A DNA stretch of 64,000 nt from Tenrec ecaudatus. Lineage: Eukaryota > Chordata > Mammalia > Afrosoricida > Tenrecidae. The first letter of the stretch is position 1, and each line of letters begins with the position of its first letter. Under the pieces are notes generated by a model. It did no database searches and was not told where the DNA came from. It was given only the letters and a program-made list of their open reading frames with translations. The DNA lies in contig NC_134546.1 of the NCBI RefSeq assembly GCF_050624435.1, positions 12,609,001-12,673,000 on the forward strand, in the 5' to 3' direction. The translations under genes were made by a program, and so were the position numbers. This document shows positions 43,159-53,470 of the stretch, one piece after another.

Positions 43159-43182
43159 ATTAGCATTAGATCTAATGCTAAT
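43159..43182. repeat. Perfect 24-bp palindrome
   Basis: 'attagcattaga' (43,159-43,170) is followed immediately by its exact reverse complement 'tctaatgctaat' (43,171-43,182), with no spacer. The core AGATCT repeats once more at 43,184-43,190 ('tagatcta'). Confidence 0.95.
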
Positions 43183-43825
43183 TAGATCTAGCCGTGTTAG
43201 ATCCCTCTACATCTCCCAGTTCTGTGGTCTTGGATGCTCCTGGAAGTATTCGCAAACTTTGCTGCTTGTCCTCTCTTCCTTCACTCTTATTCACATCACT
43301 CTGCTAGCCAACAGTGGAAAAGCAGGAGGGGGGTGAGAACAGCAGCAGGGGGTGGGTTTTCCTGACACCAAGGGTAGAAACTGGACGGAGCCATTTGTCC
43401 TTCTAACCCTGTGCCGCCAGTCCTCAGAGAGGTGTGAGTTGTTTGGGTTTTCATTCCCTTGTCTTCCTACGTGCTCACCGAAAGTCCTGGGGCCCATCTC
43501 CAGAATGCATTTTGTTTGCCTGCCCCAAGGTTTCCTATACCCCAAAGGCTGGTTTAGGTTCCTGAGCGGCATAACACCTGCCAGCCTCTTCTGTGCAGTG
43601 CAAGGATCGATGGTGGACATCTTCTTTCTTTCCTTGAGTACCAAAGTTACCAGTCTCTTTATCAAGAGCCTCTCACAGGCAGATCCATTCTCTTAATTGG
43701 CCCACCACTATAATGGATGTTTTCAAATGTCTTCAGAAGGAAGCTCCATCTGTGTTTTCTTGGGAGAAATATTATTCAAAATTATGATCTCCCACCATAT
43801 ATGTAAGGACCTCTTGTAGGATACT
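43183..43825. other. Unique DNA
   Basis: No recognised repeat. Overlapping frames of 114 (plus) and 124 (minus) codons are mutual shadows without family resemblance. Confidence 0.4.
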
Positions 43826-44292
43826 GTGATGGTTAAGGAGAATGTCAGCTAGACACTCCTGGGTAAGAGTAGGGGCAGAGCGCAACCTATCAGTTGGGTT
43901 GCAGCCGATGACCCCTCCTTAGTGACATGAGGCTTTTTGTGTAAGAGAAACAGGTGGAACAGAGAAGCATTCTCTTTGGCCCTTCGCCTTGTGCTGGAGC
44001 TAGATCTTGCATCTGCTTCCTTGACATCCTGTTGTATTGCCTACCAATCCCAGGAGCTGTCAGTGGAATATCAATTGTGGATCCATTCAGCTGAATTTGG
44101 AATTTTACATTCACCAGCCTGGGCCCACATTGTGTCTACCTCATCATCCTGCTCCTTGCTTCCACAAGTCAGGAGAAGCCTGACTTGAACCAGACTGGAC
44201 TTACCTCTTTCTACAACTGTATAAGCCATTTCTTAATATCAATCTCTTTGTACATACAAACACATACAAATGTCACTGGTTTTGCTTCTCTA
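43826..44292 (+). mobile_element. ERV-type LTR-like remnant
   Basis: Begins 'actgtgatggttaaggagaa' plus 'tgtcagctagacac', resembling a mammalian LTR class that starts TGTGATGGTTAA. It contains 'gagaagcattctctttggcc', 'cacattgtgtctacctcatc' plus 'atcctgctccttgcttcc', and ends 'cactggttttgcttctctag' plus 'agata'. The terminus resembles that of the elements at 949 and 36,327 ('gaatttgtttctct'), so the three may be related. Noncoding. Confidence 0.5.
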
Positions 44293-44295
44293 GAG

Positions 44296-44437
44296 ATACA
44301 GCTACTAACCACAAGGTTGGTGGTTCCAACCCACCAGCTGTTCTTCATAAGAAAGATGGGGCTATCTTTTCCATAAAAATGTATAGTCTCAGAAAGCAAT
44401 ATATAGAGTCACCATGTAGCCAAATTGACTTGATCAT
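44296..44437 (+). mobile_element. AfroSINE, 5'-truncated
   Basis: 'agctactaaccacaaggttg', 'gtggttccaacccaccagct', 'cataagaaagatggggctat' and 'agagtcaccatgtagccaaa'. It directly abuts the LTR-like terminus. Confidence 0.8.
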
Positions 44438-46170
44438 GTCTGTGGTATAGATGGATGTGACTCCTTTTACTGCAATCTAAAGGGGACACCTGGAAGAACT
44501 GAGAACTGAACATTGACGTACTTATTTTGATGAGTTGAAGGTCTAGGAACTCTAGGTTGGTGGATAAAATATGACATCAGAAGAGCATGACAGTTGTGGC
44601 ATGATAAGTGGATGAGGTGCCATAATCCTGGAGTTTATGAACTGTGGCCCGAGGTTCAAGAGTAGGCCCGCACCAGAGAGGAAGAAGAGAAATCAATAAT
44701 GAAGGGCCTACAGGACCAACTCAGGTTTAACGTAAGACTAAGGCTTAAGTGTAAGACTGAAAAAGGTGGGCTGGTTGCCCGAGGTAGAACCCAAGAGGGA
44801 CTTGGTCTCAGAAATAAGGAGAAAACTGTCCATGAGCAAAACAGATCCCCGGATGGGAAGCCAGGCGAGATGTGAGCGATTTGGGGGTAAACAGAGCCTT
44901 GAATGAGAGCGGCTTAAATGCTTCCTCTCCATTTCCTAGGGTTCCAGGAAGCTGAGCTTGTGGGTTTGGGTTCAGTGCCTTTAGATGGGGACCAGGTAAG
45001 ATGGGTGGGAGATGGGCAGGGTTGGCTGTCACTATCAGCCCCTCCCACATTTCCACAGTCACAGAAATCAGATGAATACCTCAGGCATTGCAAATGACAT
45101 CCACTGGGCAAATCGGTCTAATCAGTACCGTCACTCAGAAAATCAAATTAAAAACTCTATTCAAAATGAGAACTGGACCTAGCTTCCTCTGTGAACAAGG
45201 GGCTTTAGTGCGGTCCCCGGGTAAAGGAAGGGCCCCAGGAAATGACTCTGGAGGAATCCAGCAGCTCCTGATTCAAGTTGACTGTCCACTGACCTGTAGC
45301 AGGGTCTACCCTTACCGGAATGCCATAGTCCTTGCACAGCCCGGGGCAGACCAGAGAACCCCGTGAGGGCAGGGGACCCTGTGAAGGACTGAAAGGGGGG
45401 AGTTCCAGTCCTGGGCCTGAAGCCCGCCCAGGTGAGGGAGGTCCTCAAGAAGCAAGGATGCTAAGGGTCAGTGGGCGCTTCTCCAGCCAGAGCTCCCGGA
45501 GTCAGTTTGAGAAGCCAGCTGTGTCTCCGGTGTGCAATGACTGTTCTCCAGCTGCCCAGAGTGTGCCGTCACCCGAGCAGAATGATCAGGCTGTGGGTGA
45601 CTGCAGGCAAAGCAGTGGCACGATGTCCGGCAATGACTGCAAGGGCTGGATTAAGGTCGTGGGGGAAGGACAACTCTGCCTATACTCCTGAAAGGACAGA
45701 GAGGTACATGTTGCTGGAGGCAGCCCCCATGACTTTAGGAGCCCTCAGTAGGGAGAACACAGAGCACTGTCTTTCCTGACAGAGCAAGAGGCTGGTTTCC
45801 TAGACCTCCCCCTGTTTGCTCTGTCCCTGACAAGTCCCAGGGGTCACATGGCCAACCCTGGGTGGAATGAGGTTCACTTTGAACTTGGGTCAATAGGTTG
45901 AAAAGCCCCTAAATAAATATTTTAACGTGAAGCTTCCCGTTGGTGGCTGTTATTACAACTTGTCTGGTTTAAATACAGTCTAAAAGCCCTAAATATCCTA
46001 AGTGTTTACACATGCATCCACATGCTGTATCTAACAGCTGCACCAGGTACAACCTGTGGCCTGGTCCCACCCATGCACAGAGGGAGCAGTGAAGACTTGG
46101 CTGCTGTTGACGGGTCCTGAGTTTAAAAGGCAATGAACTTTTTGTTGTAAAATCTGGGGTGCCATTGTCC
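44438..46170. other. Unique DNA
   Basis: No recognised repeat over about 1.7 kb. The 119-codon frame at 45,332-45,691 overlaps other frames and has no domain. Confidence 0.4.
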
Positions 46171-46420
46171 TCCAGGAACCGATCTCTCTTGATAACATGT
46201 CCAAAGAACTCGAGAAGAAGTCTCAGTATATTTTGCCTCTAAGAAGCATTCTGTTGTTCTTCCTCTAAGACGGACTAGTGGTTCTTTTGACAGTTCATGG
46301 TAATTTCACGATTCTTCACCAACACCAAAATTCAAATGTTCTTTGGCCTTCCTTTTTCAAAGTCCAACTTGCACATGCAATTGAGGCGACGAAAAATACC
46401 ATGGCTGAAAGAAGCATGCC
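46171..46420 (-). mobile_element. RTE fragment, antisense
   Basis: 'gatctctcttgataacatgt', 'ccaaagaactcgagaagaag', 'cttttgacagttcatggtaa', 'cgattcttcaccaacaccaa', 'aattcaaatgttctttggcc' and 'aaaaataccatggctgaaag' follow antisense RTE in order. Confidence 0.75.
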
Positions 46421-47284
46421 AATCTCTGTGAGCCAAAGATTGTAAATAATAAAATGCAAATCAGAAGGAGGGAATGGTATCAGAACTTAAACTGTGAACA
46501 GCTGGTTTGCAGAATGCTGTGGATGAAAGGGGAAGCTCAAAATCCACTTGCAGGGTCCACCCATGGGTGCAACCTCCAGGGAGTCCCCTCTGACCATAGT
46601 GAGGGATGTAGTGAGGGATGCGAGTACCTTGTTCTGAGCCAGAGCGCATTGTAAACCCCAGGATGGCAGATGAGGCAGGGACATTTCCTACCATTTTATC
46701 TCCCTTCTGGCCCCTTTTAAACTTGTTCTCATTTTTAATATGTTCTACTTTGCTCTCCCTGGATGGTTTTCTCTGTTTTACTTTATTATTGTTGTTAGTA
46801 AGTTGGTTTGTTTCTTTAAACATGTTTTTCTGCATAGGAAATCCACGATAGGTAACTAGATAGTGATAGTAACTGGATTGATGGTTCTTGAAAAGTATGG
46901 CAGGGAAAGTTGGGGGGAAGTGGGGGCCTCAGGGTGATGAGTTTCAGAATGAAGAAAAAATCCTAAAATGTATTGTGGCGATGATGGCAAAACTCTTCTT
47001 AATACGAATGGATTATTGTATAATTATCATTACCATAAATTAATTATAATACAATGTAATTACAATACAATGTGATTACAATTATAATTATAGTATCATT
47101 ACAATTCAATCAAACTGTTCATTGAAAAAAATCTGGGGTGCAATGTTACTGTTCTTTATCCTCTCCCGCTGAACACCCCTCATGCCTGGACCGGAAAGGG
47201 TTAATGCAGCTGTCTGTCAACAATTCTTGGATGGGAAGAGGACACTAGAGGAATAAGCCTGCACACCTGCTTAGGTCATTAGAC
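46421..47284. other. Unique DNA with an AT-rich repetitive patch
   Basis: At 47,015-47,110 there is a run of near-repeats built from 'aattataatacaatg', 'taattacaatacaatg' and 'tgattacaattataatt'. It is over 80% AT and rich in short inverted repeats. The rest is unassigned. Confidence 0.5.
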
Positions 47285-47455
47285 TTTGCACAAATATAAT
47301 GTCATCTATGAGCTCCATTTGCTACTCAGCATAATCCCATGGAGGAAGTAAGGTCATCCATATGATGATCTCCATCATGGGAAGGATGAAACAGGCCCAG
47401 AGAGGTTCAGTGACTTGCCAGAGGCCACACAGCTAGGACTCAGATGGGTCAACAC
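47285..47455 (+). mobile_element. MIR SINE remnant
   Basis: 'aatcccatggaggaagtaag' then 'gatgaaacaggcccagagag' plus 'gttcagtgacttgccagagg' and 'ccacacagctagg' is the MIR core ('gaggaaactgaggcacagagaggttaagtaacttgccc...cacacagctagt'). Confidence 0.85.
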
Positions 47456-47734
47456 TCTCCATTGCTTAACTCAGCACCCCAGGGATGCTCCTAAAAGCAG
47501 ATCCGGTTTCAGACACATGCAAGACGGCTTCTGTGCACGGTCATTGACGTTTGCTCCTGTTTACAAGCGGGGAGCAAGGTGTTCGCCTCAGTGGCTCGGT
47601 TGTAACCCTCAGGGCTGCCTCTCTCTAAGGATGTTTTGCTCCTGGGCCTCTTCTTCACCCTTTCCACCCAATTCAAAGTTATCACCCTGGGCAACAATCT
47701 GAATTTTTCATTTAAGCTCTCGCTTTTGGTCAGA

Positions 47735-47925
47735 CAAATGTGAACATGTGTATTCTTTTTAATAGCCCCATGAGGAAAATACTACTGCCATTTCCACTGT
47801 ATAGGTAAAGAGGCGTGAGGTAAGAGAAGTAACTGCCTGATATCACCCAACCAGGGAGTGGCAGAGTGGGGGTTGAATTTAAGTTGGTCTCAGAGAAGCT
47901 GTGCTCTTAATTGCTGCACCCCATC
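47735..47925 (+). mobile_element. MIR SINE remnant
   Basis: 'aatagccccatgaggaaaat', 'actactgccatttccactgt', 'gaagtaactgcctgatatca' and 'gagtggcagagtgggggttg' plus 'aattt' follow the MIR order. A second MIR only 280 bp from the previous one. Confidence 0.85.
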
Positions 47926-47949
47926 ACCTCATTTCATCTGGAGCCAACT

Positions 47950-48118
47950 CCAAACTGGAACTCCCTGCTCTCAAGTGGATTCCACCTCACAGTGACCCCA
48001 CGACAGAGGAGAGCTGCCCCTGTGGGTTTCTCTGACTGTCACTCTTTGGGGAGGAGACAGCCTGTCTTTCTCCCGAGGAGCACCTGGTGGTTTTCACTTG
48101 CTGGCTTTGTGATTCCTT
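47950..48118 (-). mobile_element. AfroSINE, antisense
   Basis: 'ctctcaagtggattccacct' plus 'cacagtgacccc', 'gctgcccctgtgggtttctc' and 'ctgtctttctcccgaggagc' run tail to head. It ends inside the head. Confidence 0.85.
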
Positions 48119-48296
48119 TTTGAAACTTAGTGTGCGCTGGGACCCGGGGAGGGAATATGAAGACACAAACTCCCCTCAGTGCTCCCGGAGAGCCTACTAC
48201 AGTCCATTTCAGAGCCCTGGGAATTTGTGGTTTTGCAAGAGCTCCTATTGCTCTGTTTAGAATACCACACCCTGAGAAACACTCACCTAAACCCAA
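48119..48296. other. Short spacer, possibly a MER5-like scrap
   Basis: 'aataccacaccctgagaaac' near 48,262-48,285 faintly resembles a MER5 terminus. Not assignable. Confidence 0.3.
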
Positions 48297-48504
48297 GCAA
48301 AAAGTCGACCACTACCCAGTCCATTCTGACTCACAGTGACCCAACAGAATAGAGTCAAACTTCCCCTTTGAGTTTCTGAGGTGATAGGTCTCTATGGAAG
48401 CAGTCAGTCTCATCTTTCTTCTGTGTGACTGCTGGTGGGCTCGAAATGCAAGCCCTGTGATCAGCAAGCCAACCCATAACCTACACCACCACCAAGGTTC
48501 CTAA
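48297..48504 (-). mobile_element. AfroSINE, antisense
   Basis: 'ccagtccattctgactcaca' plus 'gtgacccaac', 'gtctcatctttcttctgtgt', 'ggtgggctcgaaatgcaagc' and 'ctacaccaccaccaaggttc' give the complete reversed order. Confidence 0.85.
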
Positions 48505-49444
48505 TACTGACCTAAAGATTCCCTAAACGCAGCTGCCTGAGAATGGACTGGGGAAGTAATCGAGACTGCAGATACCAGGGCTCCAGTCCCAGGGCTTGTA
48601 ACGCATGTGGGAATGGGGATGACAAACATGAAGCTCTACACCGCTCCACTGGAGAGTCTGATGTGCAACCAGGTTTCAGGACTTTGGGTTGATGTCCTGA
48701 TGATTTAGTTTCCCATGTGGGACATTAATAAGATAAGCCTTAGCCTGCCTAGAAAACACCGACCAGCTCAAGTGAAGTAACAGGGCTTGAGTGTTTTGAC
48801 AAGATCAAGGTCTCGCGTATGAACAGTTTGTGAATGTTTAGAACGTTATTTGAGGGCTGAGAGGTGAACCCATCTTGTTTTTCTCCAAGCTTCCGCATCA
48901 ATGCCTATAAATCCTCATCTCCCCAAATGAAAAATGACAGAGTTTTTACAGGATCATTGTAAGGAGATTACAAAACAGTGAGGCTGCTGTGTTGAGCACA
49001 CAGTAGTTGGCGTGGCCCGTGGTACCTTGATGTGGTTTTGTTTCTATTGCCTTTCGCTTCGTGTCGATAACGGTATTCATATAACGTGGAGAAGTCGAAG
49101 ACTTGGTAGCACATGGATGAAGTGCAGGCCACTCAGCACAGGGCCTGTGGTACAAAGAAACCCTTGGCGGCTCTGCAGGAGAAGGGTGGAGCTACCTGCT
49201 TCTGTCAAGGCTTACAGTGCCAGAAATAAACCCCAAGGAACCCTTCTACTCAGCCCTATAGGGTTGCAGTGTATTGGGATTTATTCAATTGCAGTGGGGT
49301 TTGCTTTGGCTTATTTTATTTTGTTGAAAGTCCCCTCCCTTGTTTCTTAAAGCCCTTCTCTCCCAACTCTGGTTTTATTTGCTTCGTCATGTGCTGATGC
49401 ATCCTCTTTTGAGCATTTTCACATGTCTGTATGTCACAGAGACC
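48505..49444. other. Unique DNA with one MIR-like scrap
   Basis: 'tcatctccccaaatgaaaaa' plus 'tgacag' and 'ggatcattgtaaggagatta' at 48,915-48,990 resemble MIR ('tcctcatctgtaaaatgggg...gggttgttgtgaggattaa'). The rest is unassigned. Confidence 0.4.
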
Positions 49445-49650
49445 AGTCGCTGGAGAAGGGCATCCTGCTTGGTACAGTGGAGGGGCAGTGAAAAGAGCCA
49501 GGTGCTCAGTGAGATGGATTGGTAGCATGGCTGCAACCACGGGTCCAGGCCTGGGAACATTTGGAAGGTTGATACAGGACAGTGTGATGTCTCATTTTGT
49601 CGTGCAGAAGGTCCCTAAGGGTCGGAACCAACTCGATGTCACCTAACTGC
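49445..49650 (+). mobile_element. RTE 3' end, sense
   Basis: 'cagtcgctggagaagggcat' plus 'cctgcttggtacagtgg', 'gagatggattggtagcatgg', 'ctgcaaccacgggtccaggc' and the terminus 'gtcggaaccaactcgatgtc' plus 'acctaactg' mark a sense 3' end, 5'-truncated. Confidence 0.75.
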
Positions 49651-49907
49651 CTAGACACTCAGGACTTTATTCTTTGTTTTCCTCATCTAATTTTGGATAA
49701 AGGCAGTAACTAGTCTTTGCGTTTCTGTTTTGAGTTTTATAGACTACTGTGATATACTACTACTATGCTATCGTGTTGGCTGTGGAGTTCATCGATGATG
49801 AAATGACATGAATGAAATGACACTGATCCCTATGAGGATGAGGGTTCCATTCACAAAGCAGGACAAATAAGTGACAGAGAAGGGAAGCGACTTGCATTCT
49901 TCAAAAA

Positions 49908-50035
49908 CCAAACTCCTTGCCATCCAGTGGATGCCTTCCCACAGCCGCCCTCCAGCACAGGGGAGAACTGCCCCTGTGGGTTCCCGAGTGTAACTCGTTG
50001 GTGGGGTGGCAAGTGGTTTCTTTTTCCCTGACTCT
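49908..50035 (-). mobile_element. AfroSINE, antisense, truncated
   Basis: 'ccaaactccttgccatccag' plus 'tggatgcc', then 'agaactgcccctgtgggttc' and 'gtggtttctttttccctgac'. Only the 3' two-thirds is present. Confidence 0.7.
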
Positions 50036-50301
50036 GGCATTTCCATTTGGAAGGCTCTGCCTTGTATTAGCTCCTTCAAATCCTAAGTCTCAAAGACAAC
50101 TTCAGAGCAGACTGCAGCCTCTGCTACACCCCAGAGAGAACTATTGTGTCTGTTGGACATTTATTCCTTTAGCTGCACTTATTGATTTTTCCCTGTGCTT
50201 CTCTCCCTTATAAAAAAAAAAATAGTTGGGATTTTCCCCCCTTTCTGTAATGGTCCTTCCATGTAGGGCCACAGGATAGAAATGCATTTGCTTGACCTAC
50301 T

Positions 50302-50600
50302 ATCTTTAAAAAAATAAATCATTTTATTGGGGTTCATACAACTCTTATCACAATCCATCCATTCATCCATCATTGTGTCAAGCACATTTGTTGCCATCAT
50401 CAGTTTCAAAACATTTTCTTTTTACTTGAGCCCTTGGTATCAGCTCCTCATTTTTCCCTCCTTCCCTCATGAACCATTGACAATGTATAAATTATTGTTC
50501 TATTTTCATGTCTTACACTGACTGATGTCTCCCTTCACCCATTTTTCTGTTGTCCATCCCCCTGAGAGGGGGCTATAGGTAGATCACTGTGATCAGTTGA
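50302..50600 (-). mobile_element. L1 3' end, antisense, young class
   Basis: A-tail complement then 'aaatcattttattggggttc', 'atacaactcttatcacaatc', 'attgtgtcaagcacatttgt' and 'gcccttggtatcagctcctc', ending after 'gatcactgtgatcagttg'. 5'-truncated. Confidence 0.85.
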
Positions 50601-51130
50601 ATTCCAAGAAGTTTGTGAAATACTCATCATATAGAAATTTTCTATTCAAGAATATAGTTTGCTTCACCAATTTCCCACATTTTCTCTATCCATTGGGAAA
50701 GCTCTGATTTTTTTCTTTACACACAGTATAAAAATATCCTATGAAGTCGACTCTTAAGAATTCTCTAACTTTGTGCTTTATTTGATTGCACCCAAAATTT
50801 CCATTTTGATTCTCAGTTGATTGTTGTAGAAATCTAGGAAGTTTAATTTGTAAACCTATACAGTTTGAGGCCTTTTTTTAAAACAAGCTACTTCAAGTAA
50901 ATTTTGTTACATTAATAGTTTTCCAATAGATTCTCTTAGGTTTCATAGTAAGAAAAATTATACCACTTTTGAATAATGGTTATTTTTCTCCTTTCAGAAA
51001 CTGAGCTTAAATGTCCTTTTTCTTCTTGTTTTGGCCTGGATACTTTTGATCTTGACTTATTTTTATTGGTGAAACTAAATATACTCTAATGGTTAAGTCA
51101 CTTAAATAAAATTCAGCTTCATGAATTGCA
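50601..51130 (-). pseudogene. Old L1 ORF2 relic, antisense
   Basis: 'ccaatagattctcttaggtt', 'atagtaagaaaaattatacc', and 'gtcctttttcttcttgtttt' plus 'ggcctggatacttttgatc' follow the order of the antisense L1 RT segment around the catalytic motif ('agattctttaggattttctac...atttctttttcttgcctaattgc'). Heavily decayed. The young L1 3' end at 50,302-50,600 sits at its edge. Confidence 0.55.
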
Positions 51131-51289
51131 AATATCTCTACATTAAGAACTTTAAAAAGGTTTGCTCATATTGACAGGTTTTCTACTATATGATTACTGT
51201 ATGATATCACATAAGCTAACTCAACATTAAATAGGAAAAGAGATGATGTAATTTCCACATTTAAATACTCAGTCACTCACAAGCTTGAT

Positions 51290-51580
51290 TGCAGGAAAGC
51301 AAGCAAAATTATTTCTGAAGCATTGAAAAATGATAGTGTAACAATGAATATGATCAGGCTCAGCTATTTATTTCCTTATTTATTTTACATGGATAATAAT
51401 TAGTATGTTTTCACAAACATAAAAAAGCATGCTTGTGCAGCACTTTGTTTTCTATATTCCCGGAGACATGATGTGTGATTGTCAAAGTTACAAAGAATAA
51501 TTATTATTGTTGACAAGCAATATTTAAATATGTAAACACAGCAGAGTGAAGCAGAACTTTAAAACTTGAAAGGAGCTCAG
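51290..51580. promoter_or_regulatory. Candidate conserved noncoding/regulatory block
   Basis: Repeat-free, about 70% AT: 'ggataataattagtatgttt' (homeodomain-like), 'gttacaaagaataattatta' plus 'ttgttgaca' (SOX-like), and 'tatttaaatatgtaaacaca' (FOX-type TGTAAACA at about 51,531-51,538). These clustered words are enhancer-like. Conservation is untested. Confidence 0.35.
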
Positions 51581-52771
51581 AATTTCAGAGGATAAGAAGG
51601 CAGACGTATTGATTCTTTGCATTCATCCATATTCAGATGATTATTTTTTAGATGCCTTGTAGGTAATTGCCATTGTGTTGTCTTCGAATAGGGTTCATTG
51701 CATTACTGCTTCCTAATCTTGCTGAATCTTCATGACTTCAAACAGCTAGCACGTCATTGCTCATTGTACTTTAATATACATTTGAAGTTTCTAGGGTCAC
51801 TCAGGAGGAAACCTCAGGCCAGACCTTCCCAGGTCATGCAGGTCTGCTTCCATTCCTCTGGCAGAGTAGGGTGAAACACAAGAAGGACTGGCCCTATTGG
51901 TCTGTGTCTACAAAGCATGACAGGAGGCTAGGAATGGCGCTTCATCTCCAAGTCACAGTCAGGTAGCAAACCATTAGGTCAGTTCACTTTGCTTCTCTTT
52001 GTTAGCAATGCAATGGTGTTACACCCATATTTATTAGTTATCTTTGGAAACGTCTAACTAATCTCTGAAAAGCACACCAAAGGTCTCCACTTCTGTCTCC
52101 ATAGATCAGGCATGACTACCAGACCGTATTTTCTTTAATATTCCTTGTAGAACCTGTTGTAGACAATGCACTTAATACAAAGTCTAACCTTTTTTCAGCC
52201 TCTTTTTCTCTACTGGGCATCATGAAGAGCCAAGCACTACAGTCTTCAGACTTTTTTGCAGCTATGAGACTGCTATCCAGGCTTGGTTCCACTAATCGGA
52301 ACCACTTCACTTGTGATCTGGAGAAACAGGAGGAAGAAGTCACGCAAAGAAAAACGGACCTTGGCGTGTGGAAACTTCTTTGGAGATAGACATGGCAAAG
52401 TTCTTAGAGTTCAAGCTCAAGGGTGGTCAGTGCCAAGAGATAGCAGTGGGGGTCCATTGTAATCGTCATGTTCAGCTGTGCGTGAGTCCTGCTGCTTTGG
52501 TTCTGGTTCTATTGTGGAAAATCCTGGGTTTCTGCTTACCCTAGAGAATCTATGATCTACTGAATGTCCTTTTGTGTTTACATAGGATATTCTCGATCAC
52601 TTGAATACAACTAAGAATCACCATTTATATAATAATAATCTCAACAATATAGCTAACTTTGATATAATGTATAGAATATAATAAATGTTATATGTTACAG
52701 TTATAATAATGTATAGCACACACACACATTCCACATATAATGTACGGAATCCTGACCCATTGCCGGATAAA
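51581..52771. other. Unique, AT-rich DNA
   Basis: No recognised repeat. A low-complexity AT-rich stretch lies at 52,618-52,740 with several 'ataatgtatag' and 'tataata' words and a short CA run. Confidence 0.4.
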
Positions 52772-52965
52772 TATTGGGTTGTTTACCGCAAGATGAGCGG
52801 TTAAAACCCACTGCGACTTCAAGGGAGAAAGTTGAGGCTGTCTGGTCCTATAAAGATTTATAGCCCCAGAAATCCTATTTGGGTTTCAGAATTGGAATCA
52901 ACCCAATGGATTTGGGTTTTATGGGTTTGAATTGACCAGATGGCAGTGGATTTGAGTTTGGTATA
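52772..52965 (+). mobile_element. AfroSINE with a duplicated tail
   Basis: 'gagcggttaaaacccactgc', 'agggagaaagttgaggctgt' and 'cctataaagatttatagccc', then a first tail 'gaattggaatcaacccaatg' plus 'gatttgggtttt'. A second, similar tail follows: 'tgaattgaccagatggcagt' plus 'ggatttgagtttgg'. The tail segment is present twice in tandem. Confidence 0.8.
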
Positions 52966-53044
52966 TGTAATGCATGTGAAGTAGTTTTAAGAAGTGTAGT
53001 AAAGTGGAATAGAAAGGTAATTCAATTTGTTCATGAACTTTGAG

Positions 53045-53470
53045 AAGCCCCCTCGTATATACCACGTACTATACGTGTATTAACTTACCCAACCCTCACC
53101 ACTATTCAAAGGAGCCCTGAAGGATCTGTGGGATAAGCATGGAACTGCTAACTGCAAGACTGATAGCTCAAACCCATCCACCTCTCTGTGGGAGAAAGAT
53201 GCGGCTGTCTGATCCACAAAGATTTACAGTCTCAGAAACCCTACAAATGAGTCAGAATCCACTCAATGGCATTTGGGGTTTGGTACTTCCATCCTTAAGA
53301 GATTAATGCTATCATTCTCGTTTTAGAGAGGAGGAAGCATAAGTATAGAACAAAACTACTGATAGCCACCCAGCAAGCAAGGAAGAGAAGTTCAAGTGTA
53401 AACCTAGGCAACCTGTGTCTGAAACCACGACTGGCCTCCCCCACAGGGATCTGCTGCCTGCTAGTCTGTG
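53045..53470 (+). mobile_element. MIR SINE interrupted by an AfroSINE
   Basis: Left part: 'actatacgtgtattaactta' plus 'cccaaccctcaccac' (53,065-53,104). Right part after the SINE: 'gctatcattctcgttttaga' plus 'gaggaggaagcataagtata' and 'gccacccagcaagcaagg'. Together they form one MIR ('atttaatcctcacaac...attatccccattttacagatgaggaaactgag'). Confidence 0.65.
53111..53283 (+). mobile_element. AfroSINE inside a MIR
   Basis: Head 'ggagccctgaaggatctgtg', 'ggaactgctaactgcaagac', 'ctctgtgggagaaagatgcg', 'gatttacagtctcagaaacc' and tail 'gagtcagaatccactcaatg' plus 'gcatttggggtttgg'. Its start and end are sharp. Confidence 0.9.
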
